A stretch of DNA of 64,000 nucleotides from Sinomicrobium oceani (lineage in GTDB: Bacteria; Bacteroidota; Bacteroidia; Flavobacteriales; Flavobacteriaceae), in contig NZ_FPJE01000019.1 in NCBI RefSeq assembly GCF_900119185.1, positions 28,575-92,574 of the forward strand, written 5' to 3'. Below, one piece after another: positions 29,729 to 38,581 of this stretch. Each line of letters opens with the position of its first letter. The stretch's first letter is position 1. The position numbers and the translations under genes are program-made. Below the pieces are notes generated by a model. The model was not told the DNA's origin and did not search any database. It saw only the letters and a list, made by a program, of their open reading frames with translations.

Positions 29729-31744
29729 CTAAATTTTAGTTAAAACGATTTTTTCAGTTTCTTTTGCCACGAGTTGTTTAAAAAATTCCCGTACCGTATC
29801 ATAATATACCGCAGGCAATATGGCCGAGGTCATCTCGGTCTGTACCATAACCTGTATCATCGCCCCGGACTCATTGATATTAAACAGGAAGGAGCCCAGA
29901 TCTTCCGGAAGTGTTACCCTGGAGGGTTCCGGAAGGATTTCGGCTTTATACCCTTCGGGGATACCGATATTAATAATGTATTTGTCTGCCCAGGGATAGG
30001 AGAAATCTATGGGATACTCCCTTTTCTCCAGTTTAAAAGGATTCTCCTCCATGGCAAAAAACAACATAGGCGAAAGATACACTTTATCGGCTATAAGATC
30101 GCAAGCATTTTCCTTGAAAAAACTAAACGTTTCTATAACGGGCTGGGAAATATCCTCCTTGTTCTGGAGGGTATATTCGGAAATCTCCATGCCGCTGTAT
30201 TTGTTTTCGAGATCCTGGATATACTGTTCCTCATCGACCGTAAAATATTTCTGTCGGAAAGACAATGCATGATGATCGGTAAATTGTTTGCGGATCTTTC
30301 CTTCGGCCGCACCGTCTTCCGTTAACTTGTATGTAACGGAGATCATCTCTTTGGACATAGCCCTGGGTGTAAGACTGATCTCCTCGGAAGCTCCCTCTTT
30401 TTTGATCAACCTGCCGTTCCAGTTATGTGCTCTCGGCGGCAGCATTCCCGGAACGCTGAATTTGGCCGTACCATCCAGCAGGACATAGCCTTCGTCCATA
30501 GATACGGCACTGATAACATAATTGAACCCTTCGCGGGTGGGAAACAACGGGATACCGTGAGATCTCGTACTAACCAGTACAGGATTGGCATCCAGGCCTG
30601 CATAACGCAGCATCGCCGTAAGCATCAGGTTGATCTCCGCGACGTTACCTACTTTATCCTTGTATGCCCTGCGCACCCCTTCGTCACAGTAATACCCGAA
30701 ATAACCGTTCCAGTTCATCCGGTTTTTCACATACTGAAATATTACCGCGATCTTCTCGGACGGACTGTTGACCCCCTGTAAAAGCCCGTTAATCTCATCT
30801 TCAAAATAGCCGGTCTTCTTGAGCTCATTACCAAAGGAGGAATTGTCATAAATGGTTTTGGCCACATCGGTCCAGCTCGAGGAATAATATTTTATGGGTG
30901 TCTGCGGAAATTGTACGTACTGCAATTCATATCTTATGGCAGACCTGTAGTTGTTGATATTATTCACATAAGGCTCTTCCTTTAAGGCCGGGACATTTTC
31001 GAGATCTATTTTGGAGATATTGGTTGTATAATCGACACGGCTACTGCTATAGCTGGTTTTTCCACTGATTCCCGACGTCCTGCTTTTATTGGTAAAGTTA
31101 ATAGACTCCCGCTTGGAGTCAGAGATGATCTGAAAAGGATAATATCCTTTCATCAACGGCTTAAACACAAAATACTCCGGGCTTTCCACCTGTACTTCTA
31201 TTTTCTTTACAGGAATATCGTACTGCAGGTCGATCTCTTCTATATTTCCGAGAAAAGGAGAGTTGATGCTGTAGCTGTACTCTATAACAGACCCCGGACG
31301 GATATCGGGCATCGTGAACTTCACTACTCCCCAGTATTTTGATTTTTCCTCGTCGAAAATTTCGCTTTTACTCAGTTTCTCTTCTTCGATCTTCCCGTTT
31401 TTCAGGTTGTAGGTATAGGCTTTCAGTCCTGTTACTTTTTCTTCTCCTCCCGACCCCGGGCTGTAATATGATATTTGCCTGGTCGCATAATCAAACCCTT
31501 CCCGGGTATAGATTTTTACCCGTTCCTGTACATCCGTGATCAACTCGAAACCATCATTGGGATTATAACGGTAATGCACTCTCACCTTCTTGTACAGTAT
31601 GGAGGCATGGGCCGAAGAATCCTGTGGGTTTACGGTTTCTTCCAGTTCTTCTTCGGAAACTTTTCCGAATTTATAGTTTTGGGCAAGCCCCTGATCTATC
31701 TGAAAAAATCCGATCAGGATAAAACAAAGTAAAGTTCTTTTCAT
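29729..31744 (-). CDS. DUF3857 protein with degenerate transglutaminase-like domain
   Basis: 671 aa. Signal peptide ending near GLAQ, a DUF3857 domain (about 55-220) and a transglutaminase-like region (about 310-420), then a C-terminal beta-rich domain. The position of the catalytic Cys, occupied by YGDCKG in the paralogue, reads GNVAEIN here, and the His position lies in EGFNYVISAV. Cys and His are therefore missing, so the domain is probably non-catalytic. Secreted or periplasmic; role unknown. It lies 26 bp downstream of its paralogue and the two are likely co-transcribed. Confidence 0.85.
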   Translation of the reverse strand: MKRTLLCFILIGFFQIDQGLAQNYKFGKVSEEELEETVNPQDSSAHASILYKKVRVHYRYNPNDGFELITDVQERVKIYTREGFDYATRQISYYSPGSGGEEKVTGLKAYTYNLKNGKIEEEKLSKSEIFDEEKSKYWGVVKFTMPDIRPGSVIEYSYSINSPFLGNIEEIDLQYDIPVKKIEVQVESPEYFVFKPLMKGYYPFQIISDSKRESINFTNKSRTSGISGKTSYSSSRVDYTTNISKIDLENVPALKEEPYVNNINNYRSAIRYELQYVQFPQTPIKYYSSSWTDVAKTIYDNSSFGNELKKTGYFEDEINGLLQGVNSPSEKIAVIFQYVKNRMNWNGYFGYYCDEGVRRAYKDKVGNVAEINLMLTAMLRYAGLDANPVLVSTRSHGIPLFPTREGFNYVISAVSMDEGYVLLDGTAKFSVPGMLPPRAHNWNGRLIKKEGASEEISLTPRAMSKEMISVTYKLTEDGAAEGKIRKQFTDHHALSFRQKYFTVDEEQYIQDLENKYSGMEISEYTLQNKEDISQPVIETFSFFKENACDLIADKVYLSPMLFFAMEENPFKLEKREYPIDFSYPWADKYIINIGIPEGYKAEILPEPSRVTLPEDLGSFLFNINESGAMIQVMVQTEMTSAILPAVYYDTVREFFKQLVAKETEKIVLTKI

Positions 31745-31770
31745 ATCTGTATACTTAATTGATTTGAAGG

Positions 31771-33684
31771 TTATTTCTTGAGCAGTACGACTTTCGACCG
31801 GTCGTGCCTGGAGACTTCTCTCCTGAAGTTCCGGTAATCATCATAGTCTTCTCTGGGATAGTATCCGCTGCGGATTTTTAGTGTTCTGCGGTAAGTAAGC
31901 ATCCTGTCATCGGTTTGTTCCACCTCCGTATGGTATTCTCCGAATGCGTTGGACAAGGAAAATTTTTCGGGAAGGGCTTCTACGATATACCCTTCGGGGA
32001 GGTTAATTGTAAATTCGTCGCTATCGGCAAAACCACGGCTGATCTCAAAAGGCAGTTGCCTGTCCCGGTAACGATCAGGGACAAAATCATTGCCATTAAA
32101 GGCATTGACTACAAAAAGCAACCTGTCTCCGCTCCTCGATGCATACCCCGGTGCCTTCACCTTCACCGTTTCGGTAAACCTGATACTGTCTTTATCATTG
32201 ATAAATGCATAGTTATCGATACGGAGATTGTTTATGGTATTCCAGTAATTTTTGTACCGCTTGACGATATCCTCATCTGTTCGCCTCTCGAGATATGTTC
32301 TCTGATCGTATTGTATTCCTCCGGTGACGATACGCACCGATCCGTTTAACGCCCCTTCGGGATCAATTTCACAGGTTGCGGTGGTATGCTGGTAATTCTG
32401 TTCGTTGAGATACGAAGTGGTCTTTGCCAGTTCTCCTCCCCCGGGTTTCATAATGAGTACACTTCTGTCATCGGTAAAATCCCCGATAAATCCGAAAGGA
32501 TTTACCTGGCTTGTACAATCTACCCATACATAATGATCCCCATCCGGAATGGCGAGAATGACGTGGTCTCCCTGCGCCAGGGAAGCAAAATCGGGTTCGA
32601 AGTCTATCTTATCATTTCCGGACTGGACATGCGTGTAATACGATGGAACACCTGCGATATCCAACAGCCCCATCATATAATTGGACAGCCCCTTACAATC
32701 TCCGTATTTCACCTTATCGACTTCTGCCGCAGTAATAGGCTGTAAACCTCCGATCCCCACCTGGACACTGATGTAGCGGGTATTTTGCTGAACAAATTCA
32801 TACACTTTCCGCGCCTTTTCCATAGGGTCCTCTATTCCATGAACCAGGTTTTTTATTTTCAAAGCTGTCCCTTCCGGAATCTTAGCCCGTCCGTCGAGCA
32901 GATCATTATACATCCACAGGCCCAGTTCTTCCCAGTTTTCGGCTTTACCGTCATGGCCATCGAGATGGAACCTGTCTATGGCTACCAGCAATTTCGGAGC
33001 AAACTCTTTAAATGCCGGACTCAGGCTTTCTGCTTTTAGTGCTTTTATGGATTTCCCGTAGAATTCGACACCCGTCAGCGTTTCCTTTCTTTGAATACCG
33101 TATTCTTCCAGGTGTTTCTCTTTGAAGCGGGGATGAAAAAGATCCTTGTCGTACTCCAGTATATAACGACTCTCTTCGGTGCTGACATTGTATCCGTCCA
33201 AGAAGTAGCAGGACGGTATCCCTCCCGTATTCGGTGTCTGTACTTCACTGATAAACTCTACGGTGTAGGGGTATGTTGTAGGGATGTATTCGAGATATAA
33301 CACCCGGTTATCCGTGTAGAGAGTTCCCTGTGGCACGGCACTGACATCTTTAAAGTCCTTTTTACGGAACTTCCCGATCTCTTTTCCGAAAACATCAAAG
33401 ACACGGGCTTCTATACTTTTTATTTTACGGCTGTTGTCATACCCTTCCATCGCATGCACATACTGCCCTCCTTTTTTATTGAGTACGGTCACTACCCGTT
33501 TACGCCTGATACGCATATCTTTGGGTGATTTGACCTCTACCCGGCATTCTTCCAGGCGGACTACGGCATTTGCATTTTTAACAAGCTCTTTATCGAGGCT
33601 TAAAGACTGATACCCGGCTTCCTGGGCATTTACGGTAAGACAATACAACAGAAGACAGAGAAGCGTAATTTTTTTGAAATACAT
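31771..33684 (-). CDS. DUF3857 and transglutaminase-like domain protein
   Basis: 637 aa. Signal peptide ending in VNAQ, DUF3857 (about 45-210), transglutaminase core (about 280-400) with the Cys in VKYGDCKGLSNYMMGLLDIAG, a possible His in QGDHVILAI and Asp in YVWVDCTSQVNP, and a C-terminal beta domain. This copy keeps the catalytic set. Related proteins are widespread and uncharacterised in Bacteroidota; a periplasmic peptide-crosslinking or protease-like role is inferred only from fold. First gene of the pair. A near-match -7 element TACTTTTA lies 35 bp upstream. Confidence 0.88.
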   Translation of the reverse strand: MYFKKITLLCLLLYCLTVNAQEAGYQSLSLDKELVKNANAVVRLEECRVEVKSPKDMRIRRKRVVTVLNKKGGQYVHAMEGYDNSRKIKSIEARVFDVFGKEIGKFRKKDFKDVSAVPQGTLYTDNRVLYLEYIPTTYPYTVEFISEVQTPNTGGIPSCYFLDGYNVSTEESRYILEYDKDLFHPRFKEKHLEEYGIQRKETLTGVEFYGKSIKALKAESLSPAFKEFAPKLLVAIDRFHLDGHDGKAENWEELGLWMYNDLLDGRAKIPEGTALKIKNLVHGIEDPMEKARKVYEFVQQNTRYISVQVGIGGLQPITAAEVDKVKYGDCKGLSNYMMGLLDIAGVPSYYTHVQSGNDKIDFEPDFASLAQGDHVILAIPDGDHYVWVDCTSQVNPFGFIGDFTDDRSVLIMKPGGGELAKTTSYLNEQNYQHTTATCEIDPEGALNGSVRIVTGGIQYDQRTYLERRTDEDIVKRYKNYWNTINNLRIDNYAFINDKDSIRFTETVKVKAPGYASRSGDRLLFVVNAFNGNDFVPDRYRDRQLPFEISRGFADSDEFTINLPEGYIVEALPEKFSLSNAFGEYHTEVEQTDDRMLTYRRTLKIRSGYYPREDYDDYRNFRREVSRHDRSKVVLLKK

Positions 33685-33815
33685 TTTGATTAGAATCCGG
33701 TTGGCATTAAATTTTTGCTAAAAGTAGGAAAATCAGCCACGTAATCACTACGTTTTTCCGTAAAAATCCATTCCTTCCGACAAATGACCAGGCCAAAGCT
33801 TCCGATACGCTTCTT

Positions 33816-34268
33816 TTACTCCTTATTTCTGGTATCGATCGTAATCGTCACCGGTCCGTCGTTGAGCAGGGCAACCTGCATGTCGGCACCGAATTCCCCG
33901 GTTCCTACGTTCTTTCCGGTATCTTTTTGAAGTTGACTCACGAAAGCCTCATAAAGCGGAATAGCTACTTCGGGTCGTGCCGCTTTGATATAAGAAGGGC
34001 GATTACCCTTTTTGGTAGAAGCATGCAGGGTAAACTGACTCACTACAATAATATCGCCATCGATATCAAGGACAGATTTGTTCATGACACCTTCTTCATC
34101 ATTAAAAATACGAAGGTTGGCTACTTTGCGCGATAGCCATACGATATCTTCTTCCGTATCCGCATCTTCCATACCGACCAGGATAAGCAACCCCTTCTTT
34201 GCGGACGATTTTACCACTCCGTCTATAGCAACGCTTGCTTCCCGGACCCGCTGTATAACTACACGCAT
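33816..34268 (-). CDS. dtd: D-aminoacyl-tRNA deacylase
   Basis: 150 aa, full length. MRVVIQRVREASVAIDG start, the VVSQFTLHAST motif with the catalytic-loop residues and the cross-subunit NDGPVTITID motif (usual NGPVT has an Asp inserted here, as in many DTDs). It removes D-amino acids and glycine from tRNA. It lies 36 bp downstream of rsgA in the same direction. Confidence 0.96.
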   Translation of the reverse strand: MRVVIQRVREASVAIDGVVKSSAKKGLLILVGMEDADTEEDIVWLSRKVANLRIFNDEEGVMNKSVLDIDGDIIVVSQFTLHASTKKGNRPSYIKAARPEVAIPLYEAFVSQLQKDTGKNVGTGEFGADMQVALLNDGPVTITIDTRNKE

Positions 34269-34304
34269 ATCGGTTGTTTTACTGTTATGTATTAAAATTC
34301 CTAC

Positions 34305-35255
34305 TTATTCTTCGCTGTAAATATCCGTACGGTAATTTTCATCTTCACCTTCGAGAATCTGGAGGTAACTTTTGTACCTGCTCCACGGAATTTCTCCGTC
34401 TTCGAGGGCTTGTTTAATAGCACAATGCGGTTCGTCTACGTGCAGACAATTGTTAAACCGGCACTCTCCTTTTCTCGCAAAAAACTCAGGAAAGTAATCG
34501 CCGATTTCCTCCTTTTCCATATCCACGATACCAAATCCTTTGATCCCCGGAGTATCGATAATCCTGGCATCGAAATCCAGATCGAACATTTCGGCAAATG
34601 TCGTGGTGTGCTGTCCTTGTTTGTGCTGCCCGGAGATCTCGGCAGTACGGAGACTAAGCCCCGGAGCTATGGCATTGACCAATGTCGATTTGCCTACACC
34701 GGAATGGCCGGAGAACATACTCACCTTGCCCTGCATCTGCGCTTTGACCTTGTCTATATTTTTTCCGGTTACAGCCGATACTCCAATACACTCATAACCT
34801 ACATGCCTGTACATGGCGGCAAGATATTTTACTTCCAGCAGCTCTTCTTCGTCATACTGGTCGGACTTGTTGAAAAGTAAGACGGCTTCGATGTCATACG
34901 CCTCAGCCGTTACCAGAAAACGATCGATAAAAGTGGTGAGTGTCAGCGGATTTTTCAGAGTAACCAATAAATAAGCGGTATCTATATTGGCCGCAATAAT
35001 ATGTTTCTGCTTGGAAAGATTTACCGATTTCCTGACAATATAATTCCTGCGGTCGTGTATATGGGTAATTACACCGGTTGCGGCAGCTCCGTCCGGCTCG
35101 GGCTCGAAATCCACGATATCCCCCACCGCAACAGGATTGGTGCTTTTAATTCCCTTGATACGGAATTTTCCCTTGATACGGCAATCAAACAACTGCCCTT
35201 CTTCCGTTTTTACGGTGTACCAGCTTCCGGTAGATTTGTAGACTGTTCCTGTCAT
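34305..35255 (-). CDS. rsgA: Ribosome small subunit-dependent GTPase A
   Basis: 316 aa. OB-fold N-terminus (about 1-75), circularly permuted GTPase order: G4 LLFNKSD, G1 SGHSGVGKSTLVN, G3 DTPGIKGFG, and a C-terminal zinc site CRFNNCLHVDEPHCAIK. It helps late maturation of the 30S subunit. It follows the DAHP synthase gene after a 128-bp spacer with strong inverted repeats, so read-through from the aromatic operon may be limited. Confidence 0.97.
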   Translation of the reverse strand: MTGTVYKSTGSWYTVKTEEGQLFDCRIKGKFRIKGIKSTNPVAVGDIVDFEPEPDGAAATGVITHIHDRRNYIVRKSVNLSKQKHIIAANIDTAYLLVTLKNPLTLTTFIDRFLVTAEAYDIEAVLLFNKSDQYDEEELLEVKYLAAMYRHVGYECIGVSAVTGKNIDKVKAQMQGKVSMFSGHSGVGKSTLVNAIAPGLSLRTAEISGQHKQGQHTTTFAEMFDLDFDARIIDTPGIKGFGIVDMEKEEIGDYFPEFFARKGECRFNNCLHVDEPHCAIKQALEDGEIPWSRYKSYLQILEGEDENYRTDIYSEE

Positions 35256-35260
35256 AGGCT

Positions 35261-35346
35261 ATAAAAAGCGATGTCCGAAAATCTTATTACATTTTTCATT
35301 GTCCGTAGACCATAAAAAATACCCATTCGAATTTCCGGACATCGCT
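35261..35346 (-). terminator. Long-loop hairpin between DAHP synthase and rsgA
   Basis: AGCGATGTCCGAAAAT (35267-35282) and ATTTCCGGACATCGCT (35331-35346) form a 16-bp stem with one mismatch and a 48-nt loop. On the minus strand the second arm is followed by TTTTAT, 6-12 nt before the rsgA ATG. It could act as a terminator or as a leader structure. A second stem, AAATTTGTA (35363-35371) with TACAAATTT (35377-35385), overlaps the DAHP synthase stop. Confidence 0.45.
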
Positions 35347-35383
35347 GTACTATTAATTACGAAAATTTGTACGGTCTACAAAT

Positions 35384-36466
35384 TTACGCTTTTAATATCT
35401 TTTCCTGGTGATTTATAGACTCCTGGTGAATAGCCTTGAACATTTTCAGGATAAACTCTTCGCTCAGTCCTTTTTCCTGGCCTTCGAGGATCATTCTTCC
35501 GAGGATCTCATTCCAGCGTTTACTCTGTAATACGGCAACGTTTTTCTGTTTTTTCAACGTTCCTATCTCATCGGAGATTTTCATCCGCTTCCCGAGGGTA
35601 TCGATCAGACCGTTATCTATAATGTCGATCTGAGCACGAAGCATTCCGAGTTTATTGTTGTATTCGGCTTCGGCATCGCTTTCTTTACGTATTTTCAGAT
35701 CTTTCATAATCTGCACAAGCGTATCGGGGGTAACCTGCTGAGCAGCATCACTCCAGGCATTATCGGGATCGTTGTGTGTTTCGATCATCAATCCGTCAAA
35801 ATTCAGGTCGAGGGCAGTCTGGGCTACATCAAAGATCATATCTCTTTTCCCGGTGATATGCGAAGGATCGCAGATCAGGGGCAGATCAGGGAATTTGTTT
35901 TGCAATTCGATAGCGAGCTGCCATTCGGGGATGTTTCTGTACTTGGTTTTTTCGTAAGTAGAGAATCCTCTGTGAATAACTCCGAGTTTTTTAATATCGG
36001 ACGAATACAGACGCTCTATACCTCCGAGCCACAAGGAAAGGTCGGGGTTGACCGGGTTTTTCACCAGGACCACTTTGTCGGTACCTTTAAGGGCATCGGC
36101 AATCTCCTGAACGATAAAAGGGCTTACGGTAGACCTTGCCCCTATCCACAACAAGTCGATATCGTGTTCCAGAGCCAGTTTTACGTGGGCGGCATTAGCT
36201 ACTTCCGTAGCGGTAAGCATTCCGGTTTCTTCCTTGGCTTTCTGTAACCATTTGAGACCGAGTGCCCCTACTCCTTCAAAGTTACCGGGACGCGTCCGCG
36301 GCTTCCATATTCCGGCACGCAGATACGTAACATCAGTATCTTTGAGGTCGTGTGCAATTTTAAGCACCTGCTCTTCGGTTTCGGCACTACAGGGGCCGGC
36401 AATTACCAGAGGGTGATCCAGTCCCAGGTTGTCCAACCATCCTCTCATCTCTTTCGAATTTTCCAT
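35384..36466 (-). CDS. Bifunctional DAHP synthase / chorismate mutase type II
   Basis: 360 aa. Residues about 1-260 form a type I-beta DAHP synthase (VIAGPCSAETEEQ, LRAGIWKPRTRPGNFEG, LWIGARSTVSPF, LVKNPVNPD, CDPSHITGKRD, GLMIETHNDPDNAWSDA). Residues about 270-360 form an AroQ chorismate mutase (LRAQIDIIDNGLIDTLGKRMKISDEIG). It condenses PEP with erythrose-4-phosphate and also makes prephenate; in such fusions the mutase domain often mediates feedback. Fourth gene of the pheA operon, 68 bp after prephenate dehydrogenase. Confidence 0.95.
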   Translation of the reverse strand: MENSKEMRGWLDNLGLDHPLVIAGPCSAETEEQVLKIAHDLKDTDVTYLRAGIWKPRTRPGNFEGVGALGLKWLQKAKEETGMLTATEVANAAHVKLALEHDIDLLWIGARSTVSPFIVQEIADALKGTDKVVLVKNPVNPDLSLWLGGIERLYSSDIKKLGVIHRGFSTYEKTKYRNIPEWQLAIELQNKFPDLPLICDPSHITGKRDMIFDVAQTALDLNFDGLMIETHNDPDNAWSDAAQQVTPDTLVQIMKDLKIRKESDAEAEYNNKLGMLRAQIDIIDNGLIDTLGKRMKISDEIGTLKKQKNVAVLQSKRWNEILGRMILEGQEKGLSEEFILKMFKAIHQESINHQEKILKA

Positions 36467-36534
36467 GATCTTTTTTAATTTGTAAATTCCAGTTTTGGTT
36501 CTTTATTTTCGTTTTATATCGTATGCTGAAAAAC

Positions 36535-37398
36535 TTATGATGCGGGGACATTGATCCCTTTTAATATTTCCCTGATCCTGTTTGTATTTTCCATTTCGTG
36601 ATAAATGGCATCAAACTCTCCTTTCTTCATCAGATCGAGGAACTGCTGTAAATTGGCGATGTACTCTTCGAGTGTCTCCGTGACATTCGCCCTGTTCTGC
36701 TCGAAAATGGGAGCCCACATGGCCGGCGAACTCTTGGCCAGGCGCACGGTACTCTCAAATCCGCTTCCCGCCATGTCAAAAATATCGCGTTCGTTCTTTT
36801 CTTTTTCAATAACTGTCTTTCCCAACATAAAAGAACTGATGTGTGACAAATGAGACACATAGGCTATATGTCTGTCGTGTGCTCCGGGGTCCATGTACCG
36901 GATACGCATCCCGATATCGGTAAACAGTTTCAGGACTTTTTCCTGAAGTTTGAAAGCTGTTTTCTCCACTTCACAAATAATATTCACCTTATTCCGGTAT
37001 AATCCTTCGAGGGCTGCCGACGGACCGGAAAATTCCGTACCGGCTATAGGATGTGCAGCCAGGAAATTACGCCGTTTGGGATGTGTGGCTACAGCTTCGC
37101 AAATAAGGGATTTGGTAGAGCCCGCATCGAAAACCACAGCATCGTCCCCAACCAGGTCCAGTACTTCGGGAAGCAGTTTCAGGCTTGTATTTACCGGAAC
37201 GGCTACAATAACTACTTCGGCATCCGACAGATCTTCCATAGCGGCCTTGCTGTCGATAAGACCGAGCTTTACGGCCTGGTTAAGGTGATCTTCATTGGTA
37301 TCTATCCCGTAGATCTTTGCTTCCCCGTAAACCGATTTGATATCGAGTGCAAAAGATCCCCCTATCAGTCCGAGTCCTATTACGAATACGTTTGTCAT
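36535..37398 (-). CDS. tyrA: Prephenate dehydrogenase
   Basis: 287 aa. NAD-binding VFVIGLGLIGGSFALDI, VIVAVPVN, FDAGSTKSLICEA, FLAAHPIAGTEFSGPSAA and AYVSHLSHISSFML are the TyrA blocks. It oxidatively decarboxylates prephenate to 4-hydroxyphenylpyruvate, the tyrosine branch. No ACT domain is present. Third gene of the operon, after the aminotransferase (37-bp gap), so tyrosine synthesis would share the leader-peptide control described at 39507. Confidence 0.94.
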   Translation of the reverse strand: MTNVFVIGLGLIGGSFALDIKSVYGEAKIYGIDTNEDHLNQAVKLGLIDSKAAMEDLSDAEVVIVAVPVNTSLKLLPEVLDLVGDDAVVFDAGSTKSLICEAVATHPKRRNFLAAHPIAGTEFSGPSAALEGLYRNKVNIICEVEKTAFKLQEKVLKLFTDIGMRIRYMDPGAHDRHIAYVSHLSHISSFMLGKTVIEKEKNERDIFDMAGSGFESTVRLAKSSPAMWAPIFEQNRANVTETLEEYIANLQQFLDLMKKGEFDAIYHEMENTNRIREILKGINVPAS

Positions 37399-37435
37399 AT
37401 TATGTTTTTTTTACGGAAGACTGTTTCCTTCTTGT

Positions 37436-38581
37436 TCAGAGACGATCTATAGCCTCCTGTATTTTTTCTTTAGGTGTACACAGTGAAAAGCGTATATAAC
37501 CTTCACCGTTTTTCCCGAAAATGGTGCCGGGAGTTATAAATATGCTTTTGCTATAGAGAATATCATCGATAAAACCCTCGGCAGATGTAACTTCTTCCGG
37601 AAGTTTAGCCCAGACAAACATGCCTACGCTATCCGGGTCGTATGTACACCCGAGTTCTTCGATAAGCCGGTACATCAACACTCTCCGCTCCCTGTATACG
37701 CTGTTTACGTCTTTATACCAGTCATCCGAGCAACGGAGTGCCGCGACGGCTCCCTTCTGTATTCCGTAGAACATACCGCTATCCATGTTGCTTTTTACTT
37801 TGAGTACGGCATTGATATTCCGGGCATCTCCCATGACCATTCCTACGCGCCACCCGGCCATGTTAAAGGTTTTACTCAGTGAATTGAGTTCCAATGCTAC
37901 TTCTTTGGCCCCTTCTACCCGCAAAATACTCGCCGGGCTATCGTTGAGAACAAAGCTATACGGATTGTCATTGATCAGGAGAATATTATTACGCCGGGCA
38001 AAAGCTACCAGTGCTTCGTACAAAGCAGTAGTTCCGTTTGTTCCGGTGGGCATGTGCGGATAGTTCAGCCACATCAGCTTCACTGCGGAAAGATCCTGTT
38101 TTTCGAGGGCTTCCAGATCGGGCAGCCAGCCATTATCTCCGGTAAGGTCGTAATACCTGGGTACGGCACCGAGCAACCGCGTTACGGAAGTATAGGTTGG
38201 GTATCCCGGATCGGGGATCAATACCTCATCACCTTCATTGAGAAAGGCCATAGAAATATGCATGATCCCTTCTTTAGACCCCATAAGCGGAAGGATTTCG
38301 GTATCCCTGTCGAGGGCTACTCCGAATTTGTCCCGGTAAAAATCCCGGACTCCTTCCCGCAATTCGGGCAATCCCTGGTAACTCTGGTACTGATGTGCCA
38401 TTGTATCTTCAACGGCATCCCGAAGTGCTTTGATCACCTCCGGAGCCGGGTGCAGGTCGGGACTCCCTATCCCCATATTGATGACGGGTTTTCCTTCGGC
38501 CATCAGTTGCCTTACTTCACGAAGTTTTCTTGAGAAGTAGTATTCTTCTACGGTGCTTAACCTTTTGGCTACTTCAATCAT
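37436..38581 (-). CDS. Class I/II PLP-dependent aminotransferase (aromatic branch)
   Basis: 381 aa. INMGIGSPDLHP near the start, the substrate/PLP region MGSKEGIMHISMAFLNEGDEVLIPDPGYPTY, NYPHMPTG, and the PLP lysine in ELNSLSKTFNMAGWRVGM. Position between pheA (4-bp ATGA overlap) and tyrA indicates a role in transaminating phenylpyruvate and 4-hydroxyphenylpyruvate, though sequence alone cannot exclude related substrates such as LL-diaminopimelate precursors. Second gene of the operon. Confidence 0.9.
   Translation of the reverse strand: MIEVAKRLSTVEEYYFSRKLREVRQLMAEGKPVINMGIGSPDLHPAPEVIKALRDAVEDTMAHQYQSYQGLPELREGVRDFYRDKFGVALDRDTEILPLMGSKEGIMHISMAFLNEGDEVLIPDPGYPTYTSVTRLLGAVPRYYDLTGDNGWLPDLEALEKQDLSAVKLMWLNYPHMPTGTNGTTALYEALVAFARRNNILLINDNPYSFVLNDSPASILRVEGAKEVALELNSLSKTFNMAGWRVGMVMGDARNINAVLKVKSNMDSGMFYGIQKGAVAALRCSDDWYKDVNSVYRERRVLMYRLIEELGCTYDPDSVGMFVWAKLPEEVTSAEGFIDDILYSKSIFITPGTIFGKNGEGYIRFSLCTPKEKIQEAIDRL

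Noticed and set aside
35384..37398. Separate attenuators before tyrA or the DAHP synthase gene
   Set aside because: The gaps of 37 and 68 bp hold neither aromatic-rich mini-ORFs nor terminators. These genes appear to depend on the pheA leader.
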